64,000 bases of DNA from Sphingopyxis terrae subsp. terrae NBRC 15098 (GCF_001598815.1 NZ_BCZQ01000004.1:124001-188000), one strand, 5' to 3'. Positions 1-8,688 are shown, numbered from the stretch's first letter. Notes: generated from the letters alone by a model not told the origin. A program made the numbers and translations.

Positions 1-1
1 T

Positions 2-1264
2 TCGGTTCTGATGATGCGCGACATTATCGGCATCGCGCAAACGGGCACCGGCAAGACAGCATCCTTTGTGCTGCCGATGATCGACATTCTGGCGCATGGA
101 CGCGCCCGCGCGCTTATGCCGCGCTCGCTGATCCTCGAACCGACGCGCGAACTTGCGGCGCAGGTGGCCGAGAATTTCGAAAAATACGGCAAATATCACA
201 AGCTTTCGATGGCGTTGCTCATCGGCGGCGTCCAGATGGGCGATCAGATCAAGGCGCTCGAAAGGGGCGTCGATGTGCTGATCGCGACGCCGGGCCGCCT
301 GATGGACCTGTTCGAGCGCGGCAAGATATTGCTCACCGGCTGCGACCTCCTCGTCATCGACGAGGCGGACCGGATGCTCGACATGGGCTTCATTCCGGAC
401 ATCGAGAATATCTGCACCAAGCTGCCGGCGAATCGCCAGACCTTGCTCTTTTCGGCGACGATGCCGCCGCCGATCAAGAAGCTCGCCGACAAATTCCTGT
501 CGAATCCCAAGACGATCGAAGTCGCGCGGCCCGCGAGCACCAACGTCAATATTACCGAGTTCCTGGTCAAGACCAGCGAGCGCGGCAAGCGCGAAACGCT
601 GCGCGGGCTGCTCGAGGAAGAGGATATCAGCACCGCGATCATCTTCTGCAATCGCAAGACGACCGTGCGTGAGCTCGCCAAATCGCTCCAACGCTACCGC
701 TATCGCGCGGGCGAGATCCATGGCGACATGGATCAGTCGAGCCGCATTGCCGAACTCGATCGCTTCAAAAAGGGCGATATCAACATCCTCGTCGCGTCCG
801 ACGTCGCGGCCCGGGGTCTCGATGTGAAGGGCGTCAGCCACGTCTTCAACTTCGACGCGCCTTGGCATCCCGACGACTATGTCCACCGCATCGGACGTAC
901 CGGGCGGGCAGGGGCGAAGGGCCGGGCCTTCACGCTCGTCAGCCCGTCCGATGCGGAGGCGGTTGACAACATCCAGAAGCTGACCGGCCACAAGATCGAT
1001 ATCTTTGCGGGCGGCGAGCGTCAGGAACCCACCGAAGAGATTGAGGAAAAGCAACCGCCGCAAGCGAAGAAGAGCCGGCGCGGCGGTGCGAAACCGAAAT
1101 CGAAGGACGATGCGCCCCGCGCGGAATCCAAAAGCAGCGCATCCAGGCGCCCCGAACGCAAGACGCCCGATGCGCCGCGCCAGAAGCCGGTTCGCGACGA
1201 CGAACCCGACGACGGCTGGAACGGCCCGATGCCGGGCTTCCTTTCGGTCGGTTTCAGTAGCTAA
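2..1264 (+). CDS. DEAD-box ATP-dependent RNA helicase, RhlE-like, 5' truncated by window edge
   Basis: The frame is open to the first bases of the window, so the N-terminus (Q motif region) is missing. Visible in order are motif I AQTGTGKT, Ia PTRELAAQ, Ib TPGRL, motif II DEAD within VIDEADRMLDMGF, motif III SAT, and motif VI HRIGRTGRAG. These form both RecA-like domains of an SF2 DEAD-box helicase that remodels RNA duplexes using ATP. The last ~90 residues are a basic, low-complexity tail rich in K, R, E and P ending in PMPGFLSVGFSS, typical of the RhlE group and probably an RNA-binding extension. Family assignment is firm; the exact paralogue (rhlE versus another cold-shock helicase) is not. 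Confidence 0.93.
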   Translation, partial: SVLMMRDIIGIAQTGTGKTASFVLPMIDILAHGRARALMPRSLILEPTRELAAQVAENFEKYGKYHKLSMALLIGGVQMGDQIKALERGVDVLIATPGRLMDLFERGKILLTGCDLLVIDEADRMLDMGFIPDIENICTKLPANRQTLLFSATMPPPIKKLADKFLSNPKTIEVARPASTNVNITEFLVKTSERGKRETLRGLLEEEDISTAIIFCNRKTTVRELAKSLQRYRYRAGEIHGDMDQSSRIAELDRFKKGDINILVASDVAARGLDVKGVSHVFNFDAPWHPDDYVHRIGRTGRAGAKGRAFTLVSPSDAEAVDNIQKLTGHKIDIFAGGERQEPTEEIEEKQPPQAKKSRRGGAKPKSKDDAPRAESKSSASRRPERKTPDAPRQKPVRDDEPDDGWNGPMPGFLSVGFSS

Positions 1265-1294
1265 AACCGGGTCCGGATTGGCGGTGCGTTCGCG

Positions 1295-2311
1295 TCAGAC
1301 GCGGACGAGCATCTTTCCGATATTCGCGCCGGAAAACAAACCAAGGAACGCGTCGGGCGCCGCTTCGACTCCGTCGCGCACGGTTTCACGCATCGTCACC
1401 GCACCGCTCGCGATCAGCCCTGCCATGTCGGCGTAGAATTCTTCCATGCAGTCGAAGAACTGGTCGGTATAGATAAAGCCCTCCATGCGGATACGCGCCG
1501 GGATCGTCCGGATCAGGTTGCGCATTTCCTGGGGCTTTCCGTCATTATAGACGTCGATCATGCCGCAGATGGCAAAGCGGGCGAAATCATTGGCGACCGC
1601 GAAGGCCGCGTCGAGATGATCGCCGCCGACATTGTCGAAATAGACGTCGACGCCGCTTTTGCCGAGGCCGTCCAGCGCTTCGGTAAGCGCGGGGATAAGC
1701 GGGCCCGCCTTGTAATCCACAACGGCATCGGCTCCCAGATCCTCGACCCAGGCGCATTTTTCTGCGCCGCCGGCGGAGCCGATGACGGTCATCTCGCGCG
1801 CTTTGGCGATCTGGACCACCGCCGAGCCAACGGCGCCTGCGGCGGCGGACACGAAAACCGTGTCGCCGGGCTTTGCCGCTGCAATGCGGAGAAGGCCGAT
1901 CCACGCGGTGCCCCCGGTCAGCCCCATATTGTGGAGAAAGGTCTGGGGCGGCATGCCAGCGGCGAGCAGATCGGCAGGCAGCTTGGTCGGCGTCATCTCC
2001 AGCCCGATGGTTCCGCCGTCGCGCCAGCCGCCCATGTGCAGGATGATGTCGCCCGGCGCGAAGCCGTCCATTGCACTTTCGATCACTTCGCCGATCGCCC
2101 CGCCGGTCATCGGCTGGTCTAGCTGGAAGGAGGCGGCGTAGCTTTTGGCATCGTTCATCCGGCCGCGCATATAGGGGTCGACCGACAGCCAGTGATTGCG
2201 CACGCGAAGCTGATCGGTTTCGAGCGGCAGATCGGGAAGCGCGTGCAGCGCAAAATCGTCGATCGTCGGCAATCCTTGCGGACGACGCACCAGATGCCAT
2301 GCCTTCGCCAT
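1295..2311 (-). CDS. NADP-dependent oxidoreductase, MDR family (leukotriene B4 12-hydroxydehydrogenase/CurA-like)
   Basis: A 338-residue zinc-free medium-chain dehydrogenase/reductase. The N-terminus reads MAKAWHLVRRPQG, with VDPYMRGRMND, GxxGGTAWIGLLRIA and the Rossmann segment VSAAAGAVGSAVVQIAK, then FDNVGGDHLDAAF, all hallmarks of the NADPH-dependent enone/curcumin reductase (YncB/CurA) branch. It probably reduces alpha,beta-unsaturated carbonyl compounds; the natural substrate is unknown. I chose the ATG at 2311 because a GGGGGA ribosome site sits 7 bases upstream; an in-frame TTG at 2326 is a weaker alternative. It converges with the helicase gene with only 30 bases between the stops. 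Confidence 0.9.
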   Translation of the reverse strand: MAKAWHLVRRPQGLPTIDDFALHALPDLPLETDQLRVRNHWLSVDPYMRGRMNDAKSYAASFQLDQPMTGGAIGEVIESAMDGFAPGDIILHMGGWRDGGTIGLEMTPTKLPADLLAAGMPPQTFLHNMGLTGGTAWIGLLRIAAAKPGDTVFVSAAAGAVGSAVVQIAKAREMTVIGSAGGAEKCAWVEDLGADAVVDYKAGPLIPALTEALDGLGKSGVDVYFDNVGGDHLDAAFAVANDFARFAICGMIDVYNDGKPQEMRNLIRTIPARIRMEGFIYTDQFFDCMEEFYADMAGLIASGAVTMRETVRDGVEAAPDAFLGLFSGANIGKMLVRV

Positions 2312-2401
2312 AGATTGTTCCCCCAATTATCCGAAGATATTTCCTATCGTCAGAAAAGCCGTTGCCAGTGTCAACCAGTCCCGTTAAGAGCGCCCCGTCG
2401 C

Positions 2402-2477
2402 GGGGCCGTAGCTCAGATGGGAGAGCGCTGCAATCGCACTGCAGAGGTCAGGGGTTCGATTCCCCTCGGCTCCACCA
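2402..2477 (+). tRNA. tRNA-Ala (CGC)
   Basis: A 76-nt cloverleaf with encoded CCA. The acceptor stem is GGGGCCG/CGGCTCC with one G-T pair, the D stem is GCTC/GAGC, and the anticodon stem CTGCA/TGCAG encloses loop ATCGCAC, giving anticodon CGC that reads GCG alanine codons. The T arm is GGGG-TTCGATT-CCCC. Confidence 0.96.
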
Positions 2478-2548
2478 GCGACCTTTCCCCTATACGCCGG
2501 AAACGTATCGACCGGGGACAGTCGCGCCCTGCCCCCGGACGTCGGGCG

Positions 2549-3409
2549 CTATGCCGCCGGGGCTGACGGTTTGGCTTTGCGAGGGCGAAAACGGCGCCAC
2601 AGGAATATCGCCGTGCCCGCGATCAACGCCCAGGGCAGGACCGCGGCGCCAACAAAAAGCAGGACCGACAGCAATGTCCCGCCGCTGCCGAGCAGGGTTG
2701 CCCATGCGGTGCCGAACGGATTTCGGTTGCCGATACCGGGTACGCCGCCGTCGCTGGCGTAGTTGAACGCAACGTCCGTCCACGCGATGCGGCCCTCGCC
2801 GGTGCGACGGCTCTGGCGCTCCTCGCCCAGCTGCCCCCGCATGGCGCTGATCTGGGAGAGAAGTTCGGCGCGCTCGCTTTTATCGAGGCCGCCTTGCTTC
2901 AACCGGTCCTCGATCCGGGCGACCTCGGCCTGCGCCCCGGCGCTCCGCTGTTGCGAGGCGAGGACTTCCGTTCCGACATCCTCGCCGTTGACGCTTGCAT
3001 CTGCCAGCACACCAGCTGCCTTCTCGACGCTGGCGATTGCGCTCGAACCGAATTTTCGCGCGATTCCAGGGTCGAGTTTGAACCGCGTTTGTGCTTCCAC
3101 AAATTTTTCGTCGTCGAGTCGATAGCGCACGTCGACGATGCGGCAATGTTGAACACCCAGTGCTTCGCAAGCCGCCGCATGCTCTTCCTGCACCTTCGCG
3201 ATGCGATCGTCGGCGAGCCGAAATGTATAGGAATAGTCGAAGGCGACGCCGGGCGCGGCCTGGAGGGGGATGTCGCCACCGGCGTCATCGCTTGCCGCTT
3301 CGGTGGCGGGTGCTCCGTCGGACGTCGCAACCTGGGCATCATCTGCGGGCTTTTCCGAACACCCGATCAGGGCGAGCGCCATCGCGCCCGCTAAGAGCTT
3401 ATTTCGCAT
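2549..3409 (-). CDS. DUF4349 domain-containing lipoprotein
   Basis: A 286-residue envelope protein. The N-terminus MRNKLLAGAMALALIGCSEK carries a lipoprotein signal with lipobox ALIGC, so it should be lipidated at Cys17. The central region (about 50-210) has the DUF4349 pattern: a YSYTFRL strand, a cysteine pair in AACEALGVQHCRI, and a long helical segment (VARIEDRLKQGGLDKSERAELLSQISAMRGQL) likely to be coiled coil. Near the C-terminus (about 225-270) are one or two hydrophobic spans followed by a basic tail WRRFRPRKAKPSA. Molecular function of the family is unknown. It lies downstream of uvrD on the same strand with 73 bases between. Confidence 0.85.
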   Translation of the reverse strand: MRNKLLAGAMALALIGCSEKPADDAQVATSDGAPATEAASDDAGGDIPLQAAPGVAFDYSYTFRLADDRIAKVQEEHAAACEALGVQHCRIVDVRYRLDDEKFVEAQTRFKLDPGIARKFGSSAIASVEKAAGVLADASVNGEDVGTEVLASQQRSAGAQAEVARIEDRLKQGGLDKSERAELLSQISAMRGQLGEERQSRRTGEGRIAWTDVAFNYASDGGVPGIGNRNPFGTAWATLLGSGGTLLSVLLFVGAAVLPWALIAGTAIFLWRRFRPRKAKPSAPAA

Positions 3410-3482
3410 GAAGATTCTCCCAAAGCGCGACTCGTCGGCCGCCGCGATGGAGTATCACAACTTAAACAGTAGACAATATATT

Positions 3483-5792
3483 TCAGGCGGCGCGAACAAA
3501 GCCGTCGAGCACCCGCTTTGCGCCCGCCTGCTCGAATTCGACCTCCAGCTTGTTGCCGTCAATGTCGATGATTTCGCCATAGCCGAATTTTTCGTGGAAC
3601 ACGCGCATACCGATGGCGAGGTCGGCGCGCGGCTTGGCCCCCACCGATGCGGCGGGCGCTCGCTCGGACGGCGCGGGCGCGCGGGTGACGGTCGATGATT
3701 GCGCGACGGCGCGCTGCCACGCCGGGCCGCGCGTCATGGTGCGGGCCGGCTGGCGCTCGGCAACATGCGCAAAAGGATCGCCCTGTGCCGACCAGTTGGC
3801 CCGCCAAAGGCTCTGGCCGCCGCCGAAGCTGTTCTCGCTTGCCACATGCTCGGGCGGGATTTCGCCGATAAAGCGGCTCGGGATGCTGCTCATCCACTGG
3901 CCGTAGATGCGCCGGTTCGCGGCATGATAGATGCTGGCGCGCTGACGGGCGCGGGTGATCGCGACATAGGCCAGCCGGCGCTCTTCCTCCAGACTCGCCG
4001 TCCCGCCTTCATCCATCGCGCGTTGCGACGGAAAGACGCCGTCCTCCCATCCGGCGAGGAAGACATGATCGAATTCGAGGCCCTTGGCGGCATGGATCGT
4101 CATGATCGTCACCGTTTCGGTCTGGTCGTCATTGTCGCGGTCCATCACCAGGCTGACATGCTCGAGGAAGGCTTCGAGCGAGTCATATTCTTCCATCGCG
4201 CGAACGAGTTCGGAGAGGTTTTCAAGCCGTCCCGCCGCCTCGGCGCTGCGATCGGCCTGCAGCATCGCGGTATAGCCCGATTCGTCGAGGATGAGCTGCG
4301 TCAGCTCGGGGTGCGATAGCTCGCCCGCCTTCGATTGCCAGCCGCGCATCATCGCAACGAAATTGGCGAGCTGGCGCCGCGCCTGCGGAGTCAGCTCGTC
4401 GGTTTCGGTGATCCGCGACGCCGCATGAAACAGCGGGGTCCGGTCGATCCGTGCGAACTGGTGGATACGCGCCACTGCCTTGTCGCCCAATCCGCGCTTC
4501 GGGACATTGACAATCCGCTCGAACGCCAGATCGTCGGCAGGCGACTGGACGAGGCGCAAATAGGCGAGCGCATCGCGAATTTCGGCGCGCTCATAGAAGC
4601 GGAAGCCGCCGACGATGCGATAGGGCATGCCGATCGCGATGAAGCGATCCTCGAATTCGCGGGTCTGGAACTGCGCGCGGACGAGGATGGCGGCGCGGTC
4701 GAGCGAGACACGCCGGCGTTGCAAATCTTCCAGTTCCTCGCCGACCCGGCGCGCTTCTTCGGGGCCGTCCCACACGCCGACGACGCGCACCTTGTCGCCC
4801 GCATCGAGTTCGGTCCACAGCGTCTTGCCGAGGCGGTCGCTGTTCTGCGCAATCAGCGCCGACGCGGCCGCCAATATCTGCGGAGTCGATCGGTAATTCT
4901 GCTCGAGCCGGATTACCGTCGCGCCGGGAAAGTCCTTTTCGAAGCGCAGGATGTTGGCGACCTCGGCGCCGCGCCACGAATAGATCGACTGGTCGTCGTC
5001 GCCGACGCAGCAGATATTCTTGCGCGCCTGCGCCAGCAGCCGCAGCCAGAGATACTGGCTGGCGTTGGTATCCTGATATTCATCGACGAGGATATATTTG
5101 AAGCGCTGCTGATAATGTTCGAGCACATCGCGGTGATTTTTCAGGATCACCAGCATGTGCAGCAGCAGGTCGCCGAAATCGCAGGCGTTGAGCGTCTTCA
5201 GCCGCGCCTGATACAGCGCATAGAAATGGCCGCCCTTGCCGTCGGCATAGGCTTCCCTGTCGCCCGCATCAAGGTCGGGCGGCGTCAGGCCGCGGTTCTT
5301 CCACTTGTCGATCAGCGCCGCGAGCTGGCGCGCCGGCCAGCGCTTTTCATCGAGTCCCTCGGCCTGGATGATCTGCTTGAGCACGCGAAGCTGGTCGTCG
5401 GTGTCGAGGATGGTGAAATTGCCTTGCAGGCCGACGAGTTCGGCGTGACGGCGCAGCATTTTCGCGCAGATGCTGTGAAAAGTGCCCAGCCAGGGCATGC
5501 CCTCGACCGCGTCGCCGATCATCCGCCCGATGCGTTCGCGCATCTCGCGCGCTGCCCTGTTGGTGAAGGTGACGGCCAGGATTTCCGACGGCCAGGCGCG
5601 CCGCGTCGCGATGATATGCGCCAGCCGCGCCGTCAGTGCGGCGGTCTTGCCCGTGCCAGCCCCGGCGAGCATCAGCACTGGCCCTTCGGTGGTGAGAACG
5701 GCCTGCCGCTGCGGGCCGTTCAGGCCCTGCAGATAGGGCGGATCCGACGGCGAGGGCGGCGGCAGATCGGGGAGGGATGAGGGGGTGTCCAT
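3483..5792 (-). CDS. uvrD: ATP-dependent DNA helicase UvrD/PcrA
   Basis: A 769-residue SF1A 3'-5' DNA helicase, the expected length for UvrD/PcrA. It unwinds DNA in nucleotide-excision and mismatch repair and strips RecA or stalled polymerase from DNA. All motifs are present: Walker A AGAGTGKTAAL, motif Ia VTFTNRAAREM, motif II VDEYQDTN, motif III DDQSIYSWRGA, motif IV IRLEQNYRST, motif V TIHAAKGLEF and motif VI YVAITRARQ. The last ~50 residues (KFGYGEIIDIDGNKLEVEF) form the Tudor-like C-terminal domain seen in PcrA/UvrD that contacts RNA polymerase. The ATG at 5792 gives MDTPSSLPDL. The upstream DUF2520 gene ends 13 bases before it, so the two probably form an operon. Confidence 0.97.
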   Translation of the reverse strand: MDTPSSLPDLPPPSPSDPPYLQGLNGPQRQAVLTTEGPVLMLAGAGTGKTAALTARLAHIIATRRAWPSEILAVTFTNRAAREMRERIGRMIGDAVEGMPWLGTFHSICAKMLRRHAELVGLQGNFTILDTDDQLRVLKQIIQAEGLDEKRWPARQLAALIDKWKNRGLTPPDLDAGDREAYADGKGGHFYALYQARLKTLNACDFGDLLLHMLVILKNHRDVLEHYQQRFKYILVDEYQDTNASQYLWLRLLAQARKNICCVGDDDQSIYSWRGAEVANILRFEKDFPGATVIRLEQNYRSTPQILAAASALIAQNSDRLGKTLWTELDAGDKVRVVGVWDGPEEARRVGEELEDLQRRRVSLDRAAILVRAQFQTREFEDRFIAIGMPYRIVGGFRFYERAEIRDALAYLRLVQSPADDLAFERIVNVPKRGLGDKAVARIHQFARIDRTPLFHAASRITETDELTPQARRQLANFVAMMRGWQSKAGELSHPELTQLILDESGYTAMLQADRSAEAAGRLENLSELVRAMEEYDSLEAFLEHVSLVMDRDNDDQTETVTIMTIHAAKGLEFDHVFLAGWEDGVFPSQRAMDEGGTASLEEERRLAYVAITRARQRASIYHAANRRIYGQWMSSIPSRFIGEIPPEHVASENSFGGGQSLWRANWSAQGDPFAHVAERQPARTMTRGPAWQRAVAQSSTVTRAPAPSERAPAASVGAKPRADLAIGMRVFHEKFGYGEIIDIDGNKLEVEFEQAGAKRVLDGFVRAA

Positions 5793-5805
5793 TATGCGCG
5801 AACGA

Positions 5806-6696
5806 TTAGGGAACAGCGCCGCTGCTGTCCAGTGCGCGGCGCAGCGCTGCGTCGGGCCGTGCGCCCTCGTGTTCGAGCCGGTCTATCGTGGCAACCGCCA
5901 TCGCCCGATATGCGGCGACAAGGTCGGGATCATGCGCGGCAAGCGCCGCAACATGATCGCGGATCGTCTGAACGTCGCCGCGCAACAACGGTCCCGAAAG
6001 GGCACCGAACCCGCGGTCGAGGCTGTTGTCCAGAGCAGCCTGCACCAGCGGCGCGAGCAGCGCGCGCGGCGCGTCGACTCCCGCGCGTTCAAGAGCCTGC
6101 GCGGCATCGGCAATCAGCGTCACGAGATGGTTCGACGCGTGGCAGAGCGCCGCGTGATAAAGCGCGCGGCGCTCTTCCGGAATTTCGACCGCAACACCGC
6201 CGAGCAGGCCGACGACCCGCCTGGCTTGCACGGCTGCGTAGGCACTCGATCCGGTGATCGCAAAGCGCGCGCCCGCCATCCGCGCGACTTCACCCGGCGG
6301 GTTGCCGGTGAAGGTCATCGCCGGATGGATAGCGGCCGTCAGCCAGCCCGCATCGCGCAGCGGCTCCAGAAGCGCGGCTCCGCTGCGGCCGCTGACGTGG
6401 AAAACGAAAGGCGAGGACGGCGTCTTGGATGCTTCGGCCGCCAACGTGGCCACGATGCCGGAAAGGGCGTCATCGGCAACGGCGATCGCAATCGCATCGC
6501 ATGTTTGGACGAGTGCCCCAAGGGTGGGGGTGGTTTCGATGCCATCGACTTGCCGCTCCGCTTCGGCCAGTTGCTCGGGCGAACGTCCCCATAGCAAGGG
6601 CGGTTGGTGCGACGCGGGCTTCAGTCCGAGCGCCAAGGCGCGCGCCACGCGGCCCGAGCCGACGATTCCGATCCGCCGAAATATGTCGATGTTCAT
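5806..6696 (-). CDS. Rossmann-like and DUF2520 domain-containing protein
   Basis: About 296 residues. The start region has the nucleotide-binding fold IGIVGSGRVARALALGL immediately after the chosen ATG (MNIDIFRR). This is followed by LLWGRSPEQL, CDAIAIAVADDAL and FHVSGRSGAALLEPL, the pattern of Rossmann_like plus DUF2520 proteins related to ketopantoate and pyrroline-5-carboxylate reductases. The C-terminal half (about 160-296) is the all-helical DUF2520 dimerisation domain, with YHAALCHASNHLVTLIADA. An NAD(P)-dependent reductase role is likely but the substrate is unknown. The frame stays open upstream through the tRNA-Val gene, which cannot be coding; an ATG at 6720 is the only other sensible start. 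Confidence 0.88.
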   Translation of the reverse strand: MNIDIFRRIGIVGSGRVARALALGLKPASHQPPLLWGRSPEQLAEAERQVDGIETTPTLGALVQTCDAIAIAVADDALSGIVATLAAEASKTPSSPFVFHVSGRSGAALLEPLRDAGWLTAAIHPAMTFTGNPPGEVARMAGARFAITGSSAYAAVQARRVVGLLGGVAVEIPEERRALYHAALCHASNHLVTLIADAAQALERAGVDAPRALLAPLVQAALDNSLDRGFGALSGPLLRGDVQTIRDHVAALAAHDPDLVAAYRAMAVATIDRLEHEGARPDAALRRALDSSGAVP

Positions 6697-6771
6697 GATG
6701 TCTGCGATACGGCAGATCATGGTCTGCCGCCACCCGGCGAAGGGATCAGGGCCAATCGAAAGGGAGGAAAA

Positions 6772-6846
6772 TGGTGGGCGTGGCAAGGATTGAACTTGCG
6801 ACCCCTGCGATGTCAACACAGTGCTCTACCACTGAGCTACACGCCC
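6772..6846 (-). tRNA. tRNA-Val (GAC)
   Basis: Read on the minus strand this is a 75-nt cloverleaf with encoded CCA at 6772-6774. Acceptor stem GGGCGTG/CACGCCC, D stem GCTC/GAGC, anticodon stem CTGTG/CGCAG with loop TTGACAT (anticodon GAC, reads GTC/GTT), T arm GCAAG-TTCAATC-CTTGC. Confidence 0.95.
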
Positions 6847-6919
6847 ACACGTTTTGGGGTGACGCGCCCCTTAAAGGCCTCGGCGCAGGCTGGCAAGCCC
6901 TTCGCGCGCAAAGTTGAAA

Positions 6920-7297
6920 TTATTGTTGGTTGCTGCGATCGGCGCGGCCGAAAAGCATATCGACCTCGCGCACCAGATCCTTGAGGTGAAAGGGCTTGGA
7001 CAGCAGCTTGGCTTGCGGGACATTCTCTTCGGCGCGCAGCGATACCGCCGCGAATCCGGTGATGAACATCACCTGCGTTTGCGGCGCCGCCTTTGCGGTG
7101 TGCTGCGCCAGCTCGATACCATCCATTTCGGGCATCACGATGTCGGAGAGGAGCAGGTCGAATGTGCCCGAATCGATATAGGGGACCGCTTCGGTCCCGC
7201 GGTCGACCGCGGTCACATGATAACCCGCGCTGGTCAGCGCCCGCGCCAGATATTCGCGCATCACATCATCATCTTCGGCGAGCAAGATGCGGATCAT
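6920..7297 (-). CDS. cpdR: Single-domain response regulator, CpdR-like
   Basis: A 125-residue stand-alone receiver domain. It begins MIRILLAEDDDVMREYLARAL with the acidic pair for Mg2+. The phosphoacceptor Asp lies in LLLSDIVMPEMDG, the conserved Thr/Ser in MFITGFAAVSL, and the invariant Lys in LLSKPFHLKDLV. There is no output domain. In Caulobacter, unphosphorylated CpdR localises ClpXP to the cell pole and promotes CtrA degradation; sequence and single-domain architecture match that protein, so cell-cycle proteolysis control is inferred. The ATG at 7297 is preferred over an upstream in-frame start at 7378 because homologous receivers begin at MxRILLAEDD. It is divergent from the amidohydrolase gene. 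Confidence 0.87.
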   Translation of the reverse strand: MIRILLAEDDDVMREYLARALTSAGYHVTAVDRGTEAVPYIDSGTFDLLLSDIVMPEMDGIELAQHTAKAAPQTQVMFITGFAAVSLRAEENVPQAKLLSKPFHLKDLVREVDMLFGRADRSNQQ

Positions 7298-7448
7298 CGT
7301 AAAATTCTGCCCCTGTCTTCCGGCTGCGCCCGATCGTGTAATCGCGCGTACCGCACCCCTCGAATGAAACTGTGTCATAGCGGGAGAGATTTAACAAATT
7401 CCCGCGCCGCTGGATTCGTCGGCGCTTTTTTGCCACCCTCTTATATCA

Positions 7449-8324
7449 ATGCCCCACCGCACCCTTCCGCCCGCCGCAATCGCGGTCCAACGTCCCGACG
7501 CGCCAGGCTCCGTCGTCGTGTCGATCCCGCATGCCGGGCGCCTCTATCCGCCTGAAATACTTGCAGCGGCGCGCGTGCCGATCGCCGATCTCGAGCGGCT
7601 GGAGGATCGCTGGTGCGATGTCATCGCGGCGGGTGCGGTCGAGGCCGGCGCGACAGTGGTGCAGGCGCTGTGGGCGCGCGCTGTCGCCGATTGCAATCGC
7701 GGCGAGGGGCAGATGGCGCCCGCCGAGGTCGCAGTGCCGCTTCGCGCACAATTTTCGGCGCCGGGCCGCAAGGAGCGCGCCGGGCTGGGCGTCGTGCCGA
7801 CGCGGCTCGCCGACTGCGGGACATTGTGGAAACGTCCGATCGACCGGGCCGCGCTGCACTGGCGTCTCGAATCGCTGCACCGGCCCTATCATGCAGCAAT
7901 TGCCGAAGAACTCGCTGCGGCGCGTGATCGCGTCGGGCACGCCATTCTGATCGACCTGCACAGCATGCCTTCGATTCCGTCCGGACAGCCAGGTCATGGG
8001 GCGCGCATCGTGATCGGCGATCGCTTCGGCACGTCCGCGGGCGAGTGGCTGTCCGATCTGCTTCTCGACAGTGCCGCACGGCTCGGCGTCGCCGTGACGC
8101 GCAACCAGCCCTATGCGGGTGGGCATATCGTGCGGACGCACGGGCGACCGCTGGCGGGCGTCCACGCGGTTCAGATCGAAATCGACCGGAGTCTTTATCT
8201 CCATCCCGACAAGAGCGTCGATGCGGCCCGTTCGGGCGCGCTTGCACGCTGGTTCGCCGGCCTGATCGATGGGGCGGGGCAGATGCGTCCCGATGGCGAC
8301 ATGCTGCCGCTGGCCGCCGAATAA
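7449..8324 (+). CDS. N-formylglutamate amidohydrolase family protein
   Basis: A 291-residue FGase-family hydrolase. Signatures are VVVSIPHAGRLYP near the N-terminus, DRWCDVI, ADCNRGEGQM, HRPYHAAI and IDLHSMPSIP, the metal-binding His/Asp/Glu positions of the family, plus QPYAGGHIVR. The family cleaves N-formyl-L-glutamate to formate and glutamate in histidine breakdown, but the gene stands alone here with no hut genes nearby, so the true substrate may be another N-formyl or N-acyl amino acid. It starts at the ATG at 7449 about 150 bases from the divergent cpdR and ends just before a strong hairpin. Confidence 0.88.
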   Translation: MPHRTLPPAAIAVQRPDAPGSVVVSIPHAGRLYPPEILAAARVPIADLERLEDRWCDVIAAGAVEAGATVVQALWARAVADCNRGEGQMAPAEVAVPLRAQFSAPGRKERAGLGVVPTRLADCGTLWKRPIDRAALHWRLESLHRPYHAAIAEELAAARDRVGHAILIDLHSMPSIPSGQPGHGARIVIGDRFGTSAGEWLSDLLLDSAARLGVAVTRNQPYAGGHIVRTHGRPLAGVHAVQIEIDRSLYLHPDKSVDAARSGALARWFAGLIDGAGQMRPDGDMLPLAAE

Positions 8325-8435
8325 AAAACCACCTCGTACCGGAGTACGAGGTGGCCAGGGTCCAGGGAGGACGCACCCACGTCCGCTAGGACGAGGCGCT
8401 CGCCGCGATGGAAAGGGGGAAAACCACGGCGGCGT
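8323..8435 (-). ncRNA. Candidate trans-acting small RNA, about 110 nt
   Basis: On the minus strand a sigma70-like promoter is visible: -35 TTGTAA (complement of 8465-8470), a 17-base spacer, -10 TAAATT (complement of 8442-8447). This predicts a start near 8435. The transcript would run about 110 nt to the intrinsic terminator at 8329-8354. The body contains pyrimidine-rich, anti-Shine-Dalgarno-like stretches TTTTCCCCCTTTCC and TCCTCCCTGG. Size, promoter spacing and terminator all match an enterobacterial or alphaproteobacterial regulatory sRNA; the CCTCCC loops recall the SuhB/MmgR (alpha-r8) type, but family membership is a guess. It is not part of the tRNA-Pro transcript if the promoter is real. 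Confidence 0.55.
8329..8354 (-). terminator. Rho-independent terminator (minus-strand orientation)
   Basis: A perfect 11-bp stem (CCACCTCGTAC and its complement) with a 4-nt loop at 8340-8343. On the minus strand the stem is followed directly by six T residues (complement of 8323-8328), the classic intrinsic terminator layout. On the plus strand there is no T run, so it is less effective for the amidohydrolase gene. Confidence 0.8.
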
Positions 8436-8441
8436 AGCATC

Positions 8442-8470
8442 AATTTAGGATGGGTCGCGACACGTTACAA
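8442..8470 (-). promoter_or_regulatory. Predicted promoter of the candidate small RNA
   Basis: TTGTAA and TAAATT hexamers, each matching the sigma70 consensus at 4 of 6 positions, separated by exactly 17 bases on the minus strand. They stand between tRNA-Pro and a terminator with no open reading frame of note between. Confidence 0.5.
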
Positions 8471-8505
8471 GACGCGTCTGTGCAAAATCTGCAGCAATGC
8501 GAAAC

Positions 8506-8582
8506 TGGTCGGGGAGAGAGGATTCGAACCTCCGGCCCCTGCCTCCCGAAGACAGTGCTCTACCAGGCTGAGCTACTCCCCG
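8506..8582 (-). tRNA. tRNA-Pro (CGG)
   Basis: A 77-nt cloverleaf on the minus strand with encoded CCA at 8506-8508. Acceptor stem CGGGGAG/CTCCCCG, D arm GCTC-AGCCTGGTA-GAGC, anticodon stem CTGTC/GGCAG with loop TTCGGGA (anticodon CGG, reads CCG), T arm GGAGG-TTCGAAT-CCTCT. Confidence 0.95.
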
Positions 8583-8688
8583 ACCGATCTCTGGCGCCGG
8601 CGGACCGGCGCGAGGGCAGGGCGGTCCTCTAGACGCGCCTTTTCGGAACTTCAAGCGTCAATCGGCAGCTTTGGCGATATTCGCCGAT

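Noticed and set aside
6697..6819. Longer start for the DUF2520 protein
   Set aside because: The extension is translated from tRNA-Val sequence and precedes the natural Rossmann N-terminus.
8195..8443. Open frame on the minus strand overlapping the candidate small RNA
   Set aside because: It would run through the terminator and into the antisense of the amidohydrolase gene; no ribosome site and no homology signal.
8673..8685. Short hairpin GGCGA-TAT-TCGCC just after the RadC-like stop
   Set aside because: Five base pairs without a T run are too weak to call a terminator.
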